Assembly: GCF_002002905.1 (NCBI RefSeq)
Contig: NZ_CP019509.1
Location: 682,001-746,000, forward strand
DNA from: Aquaspirillum sp. LM1
GTDB taxonomy: Bacteria; Pseudomonadota; Gammaproteobacteria; Burkholderiales; Aquaspirillaceae
Direction: 5' to 3'
DNA: 64,000 nucleotides
Shown piece by piece: positions 46,396-54,784 of this stretch (positions are counted from its first letter, which is position 1; the number at the start of each line of letters is the position of its first letter). Made by a program: the position numbers and the translations under genes. The notes under the pieces are model-generated. The model searched no databases and had not been told where the DNA came from. It saw only the letters and a list, made by a program, of their open reading frames with translations.

Positions 46396-47271
46396 TCAGA
46401 GCAGGCGTTCGCCCCAGTGCAGTTTGTGGCGCAACATATCGTAGTAGTTGTAGCCAACCGGGTGCAGGATGCGCAGCGGGTTGCGGTAGCGGCGAATCAC
46501 CACCCGGTCCATTTCCAGCAGGTCGCAGTGTGACTGGCCGTCAAAATGCACCCGGCTGTCGCTGCCCCGGGTGAGCATGAACTCGACCACGCTGCTGTCG
46601 TTGACGGCAATCGGGCGATTGGACAGCGATTGCGGGCAAATCGGCACCAGGGTGATGGCGGGAATGGTGGGATGCAAAATTGGCCCACCTGCCGCCAGTG
46701 AGTAGGCGGTGGAGCCGGTGGGGGTGGACACAATCAGCCCGTCGGAACGCTGGCTGTAGACAAACTGGTTGTCGATGAAAATTTCAAATTCAATCATCGA
46801 GCCAGTGGCACCACGGCTGAACACCACATCGTTGAACGCCAGCGTACGGGTGACTTCGGCGTCTTCGCGCATCACCGTGGCGTTAAGCAGGATGCGGTCT
46901 TCCGGCACAAACTCACCATGCAGGATGGCTTCGATGGTGCTGAACATTTCGTGCAGCGGCACATCGGTCATGAAGCCCAGCCGGCCCTGATTGATGCCGA
47001 CCATCGGCACTTTGTACGGGGCCAGTAGCCGGGCGACCGACAGCATGGTGCCGTCGCCTCCGAGCACAATGGCCAGGTCGGCCAGTTTGCCCAGGTCGGC
47101 ACGGTCTACCAGCGGATAGCGGCCTGCATCGGCGTGGCTGACGCTGTCGCGATCGACCAGGACGGTAATGTGCCGTTCGGCCAGAAAGTCAGCCAGCGAG
47201 ATCAGCGAGGCGACAACCTGGGGTTTGCTGTGACGGGCGACCAGCGCCACGCGCTTGAACAAGGAATCCAT
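46396..47271 (-). CDS. nadK: NAD kinase
   Basis: The protein has 291 residues from ATG 47271. Motifs are VLGGDGTMLSVARLL (GGDG), GINQGRLGFMTDVPL and STPTGSTAYSLAAGGPI. It phosphorylates NAD to NADP. The frame runs open upstream to 47418, but that extension has no family similarity and crosses a likely mobile-element end, so the shorter start is used. Confidence 0.94.
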   Translation of the reverse strand: MDSLFKRVALVARHSKPQVVASLISLADFLAERHITVLVDRDSVSHADAGRYPLVDRADLGKLADLAIVLGGDGTMLSVARLLAPYKVPMVGINQGRLGFMTDVPLHEMFSTIEAILHGEFVPEDRILLNATVMREDAEVTRTLAFNDVVFSRGATGSMIEFEIFIDNQFVYSQRSDGLIVSTPTGSTAYSLAAGGPILHPTIPAITLVPICPQSLSNRPIAVNDSSVVEFMLTRGSDSRVHFDGQSHCDLLEMDRVVIRRYRNPLRILHPVGYNYYDMLRHKLHWGERLL

Positions 47272-47323
47272 GGGGCGAATTAAAACATTTGCCGGGGGGC
47301 GCGCCAAGTGGCTTGCATGGCTT

Positions 47324-47358
47324 AAGTTGACATCCTCCCCGACCAAAAAGCCGGGGTC
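47324..47358. repeat. IS200/IS605-type end remnant
   Basis: AAGTTGACATCCTCCCC followed by a CCCCG...CGGGG stem around an A-rich loop resembles the subterminal hairpin at the ends of IS200/IS605-group (IS1341-like) elements. No TnpA or TnpB frame is nearby. It may be a scar or a very short element without genes; chance similarity is possible. Confidence 0.35.
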
Positions 47359-47415
47359 TGCTGCGCACTGGGTCAAATCTTGCGCAGTTTGGTCGATTGG
47401 TGTGGCGTCAGACAG

Positions 47416-47444
47416 CACAAAGCCCCCAAAACGGGGGCTTTGTG
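47416..47444 (-). terminator. Terminator of the che operon
   Basis: CACAAAGCCCCC pairs perfectly (12 bp) with GGGGGCTTTGTG. It is located 15 bp beyond the cheA stop in the direction of transcription. Confidence 0.75.
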
Positions 47445-47458
47445 CGCAGCTGAACGGG

Positions 47459-49402
47459 TCAGTTGTTCATGAAGTCTGGCAGACGCGCCATCCCCGGATT
47501 GCTCGGCGCGCTGTTGGTCAGCAACGGCGACGGGGTATTGGCTGCCGGCTCGGCCAGCAGGTCTTCCATGTCCAGCACCAGCACCACCGAACCATCACCC
47601 GACAGCGTGGCACCAGCCACACCGCGCGGACGAATGTTCTGCAGCGGCTTGATCACCACGTCATCACGGCCAACAAAGGCGTCGATGGCCAGAATGAACG
47701 CACGCTCTGCCGACTGCATCAGCACGCCAAACTGGGTTTCCTGGGTGGGCTGCCAGCCCAGCAGGTCGGCCAGCGAGCGCACCGGCAGGATTTCGTCGCG
47801 CACCACGATGGTGGGACGGCCAGAGACTTCCTGGATGCTGTCGTGCTCGATCGGGATGATTTCGCGCACCATCGCCAGCGGCACGGCAAACGGCTGGTTG
47901 CACACCTTGACCACCAGCACCGGCAGGATGGCCAGGGTCAGCGGCAGCGAGATGCTGATGCGAGTGCCTTCGCCCACTTCCGAGGTGATGTCGATGCGGC
48001 CATTGAGCTTCTGGATGTTGGTACGCACCACATCCATGCCAACGCCACGACCGGACACATTGGAAATCTGGTCCTTGGTGGAGAAACCCGGCAGGAAAAT
48101 CAGCTGCAGCGCCTGCTTGTCGTCCAGGCTGTTGGCGGTTTCCAGGTCGATCAGGCCCTTTTCGACAGCCTTGCGCCGCAGGGTTTCTGCACGCATGCCC
48201 TTACCGTCATCGGTAATTTCGATCAGGATATGGTCACCCACCTGCTGGGCCGACAGTTCAATCACACTTTGCGGCTTCTTGCCGCTGGCAATCCGTTCGT
48301 CCGGGGTTTCCACGCCGTGGTCAACCGCGTTGCGCACCAGATGCACCAGCGGGTCGTTGAGGTCCTCGATCATGGTCTTGTCGAGTTCGGTTTCTTCCCC
48401 GATGATGACCAGTTCGACTTCCTTGCCCAGCTGGCGGGCCAGGTCGCGCGCCAGGCGCGGGTATTTCTGGAACAGCCGGCCAATTGGCTGCATCCGGGTT
48501 TTCATCACCGCGTTTTGCAGGTCGCCCACCAGCAGGTCGAGCTGGCTGACGGCTTCGTCCAGCGAGCGCAGGGTGTTGGTGTCGCGATTACCCTGCAGGA
48601 TTTCGGTGCGCAGTGTGGTCAGGCGGTTTTTGGTCAGGCCGATTTCACCCGACAGGTTCAGCACCTGATCCAGACGCTGGGTGTCGATGCGGATGGTGTT
48701 TTCCTGCTGCACCGGGGCCATGGCGGTGGGCTTGCTGGGCTGACGGACCGGGGCGGGCGGCGGTGCCACAACGGCCGGCGGCTGGCTGGGCGCAGCGGCA
48801 ACCGGTTTGGCCACCACGGGAGCCGCTGCCGGGGCCGGCGCGCTGGTCACGGCCTGAGCGGGCACCACCACGGCGTGATACAGGCTTTGCCAGTCTGGTG
48901 CTCCAGCAGGGCTTGCTGCCGGGGCTGGAGCCGGAGCCGCAGCAGGAGTCGGTGCGGCCACTGGCGGTGGGGGCGGGGGCGGGCTGAGCTGCACCACGGT
49001 AATTGGCTGATCTGCTTTCAGCGCCCGATCAAGCGCTTCCAGCAGCATCGGGTCGGCACCTTCCGGCATGCGGCCCTGACGCAGCACGTCAAACATGTCA
49101 CGCACCACGCCGGTTGCTTCCAGAATGATGTCCATGACTTCCGGGTTGAGCTGGATTTCACTGTTGCGCAACTTGTCGAACAGGTTTTCTGTTCGGTGGC
49201 ACAGATTCACCAGCGGGCTGACATTCAGAAAGCCTGCCCCACCCTTGATGGTGTGAAAGCCCCGGAAAATGTCATGCAGCATGTTCTTGTCGTCTGGGCG
49301 TCGCTCCAGTTCGACCAGCTTGTTGTCTACGTCGGACAAGAGCTCGGAAGACTCGGTCAAAAAGTCCTGTAGCAGCTCGTCCATTCCGCCGAATTCACTC
49401 AT
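47459..49402 (-). CDS. cheA: Chemotaxis histidine kinase CheA, without a recognisable P2 domain
   Basis: The protein has 647 residues, with AGAGGA before ATG 49402. The P1 domain carries the phosphorylated His50 in FRGFHTIKGGAGF. From about 135 to 265 there is only Pro/Ala-rich sequence where the CheY-docking P2 domain normally lies. P3 begins near NTIRIDTQRLDQVLNLSGEIGL, and the P4 kinase shows HLVRNAVDHGVETPDERIASG, SGRGVGMDVVRTNIQKLNGRI and GTRISISLPLTLAILPVLVV, followed by the CheW-like P5. It is the last gene of cheV-cheV-cheY-cheZ-cheA, 36 bp after cheZ. It autophosphorylates in response to receptors and passes phosphate to CheY and CheV. Confidence 0.93.
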   Translation of the reverse strand: MSEFGGMDELLQDFLTESSELLSDVDNKLVELERRPDDKNMLHDIFRGFHTIKGGAGFLNVSPLVNLCHRTENLFDKLRNSEIQLNPEVMDIILEATGVVRDMFDVLRQGRMPEGADPMLLEALDRALKADQPITVVQLSPPPPPPPVAAPTPAAAPAPAPAASPAGAPDWQSLYHAVVVPAQAVTSAPAPAAAPVVAKPVAAAPSQPPAVVAPPPAPVRQPSKPTAMAPVQQENTIRIDTQRLDQVLNLSGEIGLTKNRLTTLRTEILQGNRDTNTLRSLDEAVSQLDLLVGDLQNAVMKTRMQPIGRLFQKYPRLARDLARQLGKEVELVIIGEETELDKTMIEDLNDPLVHLVRNAVDHGVETPDERIASGKKPQSVIELSAQQVGDHILIEITDDGKGMRAETLRRKAVEKGLIDLETANSLDDKQALQLIFLPGFSTKDQISNVSGRGVGMDVVRTNIQKLNGRIDITSEVGEGTRISISLPLTLAILPVLVVKVCNQPFAVPLAMVREIIPIEHDSIQEVSGRPTIVVRDEILPVRSLADLLGWQPTQETQFGVLMQSAERAFILAIDAFVGRDDVVIKPLQNIRPRGVAGATLSGDGSVVLVLDMEDLLAEPAANTPSPLLTNSAPSNPGMARLPDFMNN

Positions 49403-49438
49403 CTTAATCCTCTGTCTTTTGATGCGGGCGAGCGGGGC

Positions 49439-50365
49439 TTAAAAACCCAGGCTTTCCAGCAAGTCGTCAACCTGTTGCTGACTGGTCACTACGTCGGTGC
49501 GCCCTTCTGCCTTGACCACCGGGCCATTGAGCAGGGTCGTGTCTTTGGATTCCACTTTCTTGTCGGAGAATTCCATCAGGAAAGCCAGCAGTTCGCTTTC
49601 CATGTGTTGCACCATCTCGACGACTTTCTTGATCACCTGTCCGGTCAGATCCTGGAAATCCTGTGCCATGATGATTTCCATCAACTGCGTGCGGGTGGCC
49701 TGGGTGTGCGTTGGCACCGAAGCCAGATAGTCGCGGGTGTGTTGCGACAAGAGCTTGAATTCGTCTACCGACAACTGGCCGGCGTACAGCTTGTCCCAGC
49801 CCACCGACAGCGCCACCGCACCTTTTTCCATGGTGTCCTGGTGCGGACCGGCATGGTCGGTGGCGTTGAGCGCGCGCATGGCCGCGTTTTCGGTCAGCGA
49901 GGCAATATAGGCCAGCCGGTCTTTGGCATCCGGGATGGTGGACGCCGCGCGTTCCAGCGACTTGTCGTAACCGAGTTCGTGCAATGCATCGTGCAGCTTG
50001 CGCGTCATCTGCCCGACACGGGTATACATTTCCAGCACCTGGGGATCCGGCTTGGGGATCTCGGGCAGGGGCGGAGGCGGATTATCCGGCTCAGGCGGAT
50101 GAGCTGCCGCCAGGCTGTCAAACAGGGCTTGTAACTCGTCGGAATCGCCATTGTCGCCGTAGGGCTTGGCGGTGACCGGCGGGGTTTCCAGCGAAGCGGT
50201 GCGTGCGACACTTTCAAACAGGGCTTCCAGCTCTGGCGAATCGCCAGCATCACTGCCAATCGGCGCTACCGGGGGGGGCGGCGGTGTTTTGGCTGTATGG
50301 GCTGCGTTTTCAAACAACGCTTCCAGCTCCGGCGAATCGCCACTTTCCAGAACGTGGTCAGACAC
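49439..50365 (-). CDS. cheZ: CheY phosphatase CheZ with three N-terminal repeats
   Basis: The protein has 308 residues, about 95 longer than E. coli CheZ. The helical core has MTRKLHDALHELGYDKSLER and the active-site helix MAQDFQDLTGQVIKKVVEM, with catalytic Asp/Gln. The C terminus QQVDDLLESLGF is the classic CheY-binding peptide. The extra N terminus holds three repeats, GDSPELEALFENAA (9-22), GDSPELEALFESVA (41-54) and GDSDELQALFDSLA (73-86), joined by Pro-rich linkers. Their core E-L-x-x-LF-x-S resembles the C-terminal VDDLLESLG. It is 19 bp behind cheY. Confidence 0.92.
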   Translation of the reverse strand: MSDHVLESGDSPELEALFENAAHTAKTPPPPPVAPIGSDAGDSPELEALFESVARTASLETPPVTAKPYGDNGDSDELQALFDSLAAAHPPEPDNPPPPLPEIPKPDPQVLEMYTRVGQMTRKLHDALHELGYDKSLERAASTIPDAKDRLAYIASLTENAAMRALNATDHAGPHQDTMEKGAVALSVGWDKLYAGQLSVDEFKLLSQHTRDYLASVPTHTQATRTQLMEIIMAQDFQDLTGQVIKKVVEMVQHMESELLAFLMEFSDKKVESKDTTLLNGPVVKAEGRTDVVTSQQQVDDLLESLGF

Positions 50366-50384
50366 GTGGATTCTCCCGCTGCGA

Positions 50385-50780
50385 TTACTTGCTGTGATTC
50401 ACGAAGATTTTGGACAGCTTTTCTTCCAGGGTTGCCGCCGTGAAAGGTTTCACGATGTAGCCCGATGCACCGGCAGAGGCTGCTTCAATGATGTTTTCAC
50501 GCTTGGCTTCCGCAGTAATCATCAGGAAGGGCAAGTGTTTGAGGTTGTTGTCGGCGCGTACGGCTTTCAGCAGTTCGATGCCGGTCATGTTCGGCATGTT
50601 CCAGTCCGACACGACGAATTCAAAATGGGAGGTGCGCAACTTGTGCAAGGCGGCCTGGCCGTCTTCAGCTTCGTCCACATTGGTGAAACCAAGCTCCTTG
50701 AGCAAGTTGCGGAGGATGCGGCGCATCGTGGAGAAGTCGTCCACGATCAAGAACCGGGTATTTTTGTCTGCTTCTACCAT
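50385..50780 (-). CDS. cheY: Chemotaxis response regulator CheY
   Basis: The protein has 131 residues, a single receiver domain. Acidic pocket residues are in [13 protein letters not shown], the phosphorylated Asp in [17 protein letters not shown], the Thr in LMITAEAK and the Lys in [15 protein letters not shown]. Phospho-CheY binds the flagellar switch. It lies between cheV and cheZ in the operon. Confidence 0.95.
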   Translation of the reverse strand: MVEADKNTRFLIVDDFSTMRRILRNLLKELGFTNVDEAEDGQAALHKLRTSHFEFVVSDWNMPNMTGIELLKAVRADNNLKHLPFLMITAEAKRENIIEAASAGASGYIVKPFTAATLEEKLSKIFVNHSK

Positions 50781-50850
50781 GCTTGTAGATGTCCTGAGGA
50801 ACCGATGTTGTTAAGTTGAAAGCCGTGATTCTAAATCAGCTCACATGGAA

Positions 50851-51786
50851 TTATCGTTGCAAAAATGGCAGCATGGTCTCTGCCAGAAGTGCCGGCTCGA
50901 ATTTGGCGACATAGGCGTCCACTCCGACACTGGTGCCCATCGCCCGGTTGGCATTGGACGACAGGGAAGAATGCATGACGACCGGGATGTCGGCAAAACG
51001 GGGGTCGTTCTTGATCAGCCGGGTCAGCACATAGCCGTCCATTTCCGGCATTTCGGCGTCCACCAGAATCAGCTTGAGGGTGTCGTGCAGACTGTCGTTG
51101 TCGCCCCACGGGCGATTGGCGAACGCCTGCAGGCGGTCCCAGGCTTCACGGCCATTATTGGCCTGATGGTACTTCACGCCCATTTTATCAAGAACACCGG
51201 TGATTTCCTTGCGTGCCACCACGGAATCATCGCAGAAGAAGATGAACTGGTCAGCATCCAGATTGGCTTTGGGAATGTCCGGGATGCGGGTTTCGCCAAT
51301 CACGCTGGCCAGAATCTGTTCCACGTCGAGAATCGACACCAGTTTGCCGTCTTCCAGCTCGGTGACGGCAGTGATCATGGCCTGCTGACTGGCGGACACC
51401 ATGTTTTCCGGCGCACGCACCTTGTCCCAGTCCACCCGGATGATCCGGTCCACTTCCCCAACCAGAAAGGCCTGGGTGCTTTTGTTGAACTCGGTGACGA
51501 TCATCGAGGCATAGGTATTGTCCGGCTTGCTGCGCCCGATGAACTTGTCCAGCGCAATCACCGGGATAATGTTGCCGCGCAACGAGATCACCCCCTGTAC
51601 GCCCATCGGCATATTGGGGGTTTTGGTGATCTCGGGGGTCTGTGAAACTTCACGGACCTTGAACACGTTGATCCCGAAGATCTCGCGGGTTCCCAGCGTA
51701 AACAGCAGGATCTCCATTTTGTTGGAGCCGGCCAGCTTGGTGCGGGCATCAATGTTGGCAAGTAGCGAAGCGTCGGAAGAGGTCAT
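50851..51786 (-). CDS. cheV: Chemotaxis coupling protein CheV, first copy
   Basis: The protein has 311 residues from ATG 51786; the upstream open frame is not family-like. The CheW-like domain has EILLFTLGTREIFGINVFKV and MGVQGVISLRGNIIPVIAL. The C-terminal receiver has FFCDDSVVARKEI and LILVDAEMPEMDGYVLTRLI, with the phospho-acceptor Asp. CheV couples receptors to CheA and can act as a phosphate sink. It is one of two adjacent paralogues, 43 bp apart. Confidence 0.92.
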   Translation of the reverse strand: MTSSDASLLANIDARTKLAGSNKMEILLFTLGTREIFGINVFKVREVSQTPEITKTPNMPMGVQGVISLRGNIIPVIALDKFIGRSKPDNTYASMIVTEFNKSTQAFLVGEVDRIIRVDWDKVRAPENMVSASQQAMITAVTELEDGKLVSILDVEQILASVIGETRIPDIPKANLDADQFIFFCDDSVVARKEITGVLDKMGVKYHQANNGREAWDRLQAFANRPWGDNDSLHDTLKLILVDAEMPEMDGYVLTRLIKNDPRFADIPVVMHSSLSSNANRAMGTSVGVDAYVAKFEPALLAETMLPFLQR

Positions 51787-51829
51787 CTCTAAACCTATTT
51801 TCAGGTAAAGGGGTATCGGGCGCCCCGGA

Positions 51830-52777
51830 TCAGTTGTCCAGCTTGAGCAACTGGCGAATCTTCTGTGCGAGTTTGTGCGGTTCAAATTTCGACACATACT
51901 CGTCCACGCCGACCGACTGCCCCAGTTTCTGGTTGGAGTGTCCGGACAGCGAGGAATGCATCAGCACCGGAATGCCGGCAAAGCGGGCGTCGGTCTTGAT
52001 CATCTTGGTGAGGATATAGCCGTCCATTTCCGGCATTTCCACATCGGTCAGCACCAGGTGCAGCATTTCGTTCAGCGGACGGTGGGCGCTTTCCGCCTGC
52101 ACCGCCAGCCGTTGCAGTTCTTCCCAGGCCTGGCGACCGTTGATCGCACCGGCATGACGGATGCCCATGGCGTCCAGCGTGCGTTCGATCTGCTTGCGTG
52201 CCACGGCGGAGTCGTCGGCGTAGAACACCATGCGTGGGACCGACACCGGCTCGATGTTGACGAACTGGTAGGAGTCGTCGATCTGGGTGGTTTCCGCCAG
52301 CACTTTTTCCACGTCGATCATCATCACCAGCGTCTGGTCGTTCAGTTCGGTCACTGCCGTGACCAGACCCCCCATCCGGTTGGAGATCATTTCCGGCGGT
52401 ACCCGCATCAGCGACCAGTCCAGGCGCAGGATGGTGTCCACCGCTTCCACCAGAAAGCCCTGAGTGTGGCCGTTGTATTCGGTCACGATCATGATTTCCG
52501 GTTTGGTTTCGGTGATGATTCCGGTGTATTTGGCCAGGTCGATGACCGGGACCAGTTGTCCGCGCAAGCTGACCATACCTTCAACTGAGGCTGTCATTTC
52601 CGGGGCCGCCGTGATTTCCGGGGTGCGCATGACTTCACGCACCTTGAACACGTTGATCCCGAAAGTCTCGCGGCGACCGGTGCGTTGGTCTGTGCCCAGC
52701 GAGAACAGCAATATCTCAAGCTTGTTGGTGCCGGCGAGCTTGGTTCGCGCATCAATTTTTTTCAGAAGTTCAGACAC
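51830..52777 (-). CDS. cheV: Chemotaxis coupling protein CheV, second copy
   Basis: The protein has 315 residues from GTG 52777, with GGAG six bases upstream; an in-frame ATG further up would add unlike sequence. The CheW domain has a small insertion (TDQRTGRRETFGINVFKV) relative to its neighbour, then GMVSLRGQLVPVIDLAKY. The receiver has FYADDSAVARKQI and LVLTDVEMPEMDGYILTKMI. It is the first gene of the operon and lies 35 bp downstream of a sigma-28 type promoter. Confidence 0.9.
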   Translation of the reverse strand: MSELLKKIDARTKLAGTNKLEILLFSLGTDQRTGRRETFGINVFKVREVMRTPEITAAPEMTASVEGMVSLRGQLVPVIDLAKYTGIITETKPEIMIVTEYNGHTQGFLVEAVDTILRLDWSLMRVPPEMISNRMGGLVTAVTELNDQTLVMMIDVEKVLAETTQIDDSYQFVNIEPVSVPRMVFYADDSAVARKQIERTLDAMGIRHAGAINGRQAWEELQRLAVQAESAHRPLNEMLHLVLTDVEMPEMDGYILTKMIKTDARFAGIPVLMHSSLSGHSNQKLGQSVGVDEYVSKFEPHKLAQKIRQLLKLDN

Positions 52778-52810
52778 AGTCTGCTCCGCAAGACGCTGTT
52801 TTGTGTAACT

Positions 52811-52837
52811 GTATCGGACATGTCGCCACTTTCTTGA
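52811..52837 (-). promoter_or_regulatory. Sigma-28 (FliA) promoter of the che operon
   Basis: On the minus strand, TCAA is followed after exactly 15 bases by TCCGATAC, against the flagellar consensus TAAA-N15-GCCGATAA. It lies 34 bp in front of the GTG start of the first cheV. This places cheV-cheV-cheY-cheZ-cheA in the late flagellar class. Confidence 0.75.
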
Positions 52838-52941
52838 CTGTTGGCACCCTTGGTGGGCGCGCACCGGACAAGTCAGGGGCAGTCTGATACGATTTTCCGT
52901 TCATTGTAATCAAAAAAGCGTGCTAAACGTCATAAATAAAT

Positions 52942-54129
52942 ATGCGATCTCATGATACCCCAGCGGACCCTCCGCAAACTGCCGGATTGGAACACGCCTT
53001 CGACCGCTTTACCCAGGTTTCCGGTCAACTGATCGACGCTTATCTGGCGATTCAGCAACAGGTGTCCCATCTTTCTGAACAACTGGCCTTGGCCAATGAG
53101 CAACTTTCGCGCCGGGTGGCCGAAAACACTGCATTATTAGGGCGTTTATCCCTTTTACTCAACATGCTTCCGGCAGGCGTGATCGAAATCGACGCCAGCG
53201 AGCAGGTGATCCGCCAGAATCCGGCGGCCACCCAGTTGCTGGACGACGATCTGACCGGCCAGCCATGGCAAGTGTGTGCCGCACGCTTTTCCAGTCACCA
53301 TCCGGACGATGAGCATACTACGTATCGCCAGCCAGGCGGTGAACTTCGCCAGGTGCTGATCCAGCGCCAGGCACTGCCAGACAACGGTGGGGCCATTATC
53401 CTGGTGCAAGATGTCAGTCGTGCGCTGGAGATGCAGCAGCAACTGGCCCAGCAGGAGCGCTTTGTCTCCATGGGCCGGATGGCGGCATCCCTGGCGCATC
53501 AGCTGCGCACGCCACTGGCTACCGCCATGCTGTACACCTCACACCTGAACCGACCGGCACTCGATGAAGCCGACCGGCTGAAATTTGCCGGCAAGGCCCT
53601 GACCCGCCTGCGGGCGCTGGAAGGCCTGGTGGGCGATATGCTCGGGTTTGTCCGGGGCCATGTGCAGGCGCGCGAATGGGTGGCACTGCCCCGCTTGCTG
53701 GCTGACGCCGAGCAGATATTTGCCCCACAGGCCCAGGCACGAGACATCGCCCTGGACTGGCCAGGTGAGCCGCCACAGCTTGAATTGTACAGCGACAGCA
53801 AGGCCTTGTTGGGGGCGATTGTCAATCTGCTGGAAAACGCCCTGGTTTTTTCGCCGCCCAACGGCAGGATCCGGCTGAGCCTGATGCGTAACGACACGGT
53901 ATTGCAGCTAAGTGTACAAGATGATGGCCCCGGTGTGGCAGCCGACGTGGCGCAACGCATTTTTGATCCTTTCTTTACCACCCGCGCCGATGGCACCGGT
54001 TTGGGGTTGGCCATTGCCCGTGGTGTAGCGGAAGCCTCTGCTGGCGAATTAACCCTGCAACCGTCGTTGCGCGGGGCCTGTTTCCGCCTGCAATTGCCTT
54101 ATCGACCGATTGTTCACACGACTGGCTGA
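52942..54129 (+). CDS. FleS/FlrB-like sensor histidine kinase
   Basis: The protein has 395 residues and is cytoplasmic, with no membrane segment. The N-terminal coiled coil (about 25-75) is followed by a PAS-like domain (LLNMLPAGVIEIDASEQVIRQN), the phosphorylated His in MAASLAHQLRTPLATAM, and the ATP-binding N-, G1- and G2-type boxes LLENALVFSPP, DDGPGVAADVAQRIFDPFFTT and GTGLGLAIARG. FleS/FlrB kinases control mid-class flagellar genes through a sigma-54 activator. No FleR-type activator with an AAA domain follows; the next gene is a receiver-only protein 182 bp away. Confidence 0.83.
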   Translation: MRSHDTPADPPQTAGLEHAFDRFTQVSGQLIDAYLAIQQQVSHLSEQLALANEQLSRRVAENTALLGRLSLLLNMLPAGVIEIDASEQVIRQNPAATQLLDDDLTGQPWQVCAARFSSHHPDDEHTTYRQPGGELRQVLIQRQALPDNGGAIILVQDVSRALEMQQQLAQQERFVSMGRMAASLAHQLRTPLATAMLYTSHLNRPALDEADRLKFAGKALTRLRALEGLVGDMLGFVRGHVQAREWVALPRLLADAEQIFAPQAQARDIALDWPGEPPQLELYSDSKALLGAIVNLLENALVFSPPNGRIRLSLMRNDTVLQLSVQDDGPGVAADVAQRIFDPFFTTRADGTGLGLAIARGVAEASAGELTLQPSLRGACFRLQLPYRPIVHTTG

Positions 54130-54311
54130 GAGAAAATATCCCAACATCCACGATATTGACATGAAAAAAAATTGAGAGAATTCTATACTGTCGGCATGTC
54201 CGTGCTATGCATCCAGAATGCCTGTTCTGGCACGGCGGCGCGCCAGCCCAACTTCCAGTCAGTGGCGGCGTGAGTCTCCATAACATAACTGATTGAAAGT
54301 GTTGGATAAAC

Positions 54312-54701
54312 GTGCCATCAGCAAGAATAGGTCCGATCAGCATCCTTCTGGTGGATGACTCGGTATGTCATCTCCAGACCACTGGCTTTGCCCTGCGCCG
54401 CGCGGGCTATCTGGTGCGCGAAGCCTGTCATGCCCAGGCGGCCCGAGCGGATCTGGACCGCAACGGGCCGCCTGCGGTGTGTGTGATTGATCACATCATG
54501 GCGGGTACCGACGGTGTCCAGCTGATTCAGCAGTTGCGCAAACGCCGGGACACCCGGCAGGTGCCCATGGTGCTGATGTCTACTGCGCCTGCCCTGCATA
54601 TCCGCGACATGGCGCAGAAAGCCGGTGCTCAGGCCTGGCTGGCCAAGCCGTTTGCGCCCGAGCAACTGCTGGCCATTCTCAGCATCGTATTAAGTCGTTA
54701 A
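54312..54701 (+). CDS. Single-domain response regulator
   Basis: The protein has 129 residues from GTG 54312; no ATG gives a better start, and the ribosome site is weak. The receiver pocket is complete: Asp15/Asp16 in LLVDDSVCHL, Asp60 in VCVIDHIMAGTDG, Ser90/Thr91 and Lys112 in AWLAKPF. There is no output domain. It lies between the FleS-like kinase and cheD, so it is probably a phosphorelay or sink component of the motility system. Its partner kinase is not proven. Confidence 0.8.
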   Translation: MPSARIGPISILLVDDSVCHLQTTGFALRRAGYLVREACHAQAARADLDRNGPPAVCVIDHIMAGTDGVQLIQQLRKRRDTRQVPMVLMSTAPALHIRDMAQKAGAQAWLAKPFAPEQLLAILSIVLSR

Positions 54702-54725
54702 CCCCGTGGCGATGCCGTCACGGGG
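54702..54725. terminator. Hairpin between the receiver gene and cheD
   Basis: CCCCGTG pairs with CACGGGG around a ten-base loop directly after the receiver-protein stop codon. No T tract follows, so partial read-through into cheD is possible. Confidence 0.4.
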
Positions 54726-54784
54726 CTCCACCCCGCCGGCATCGTCTCATTTGCGCCCGCGCTGGCGCAGAAATTGAATCGGCA

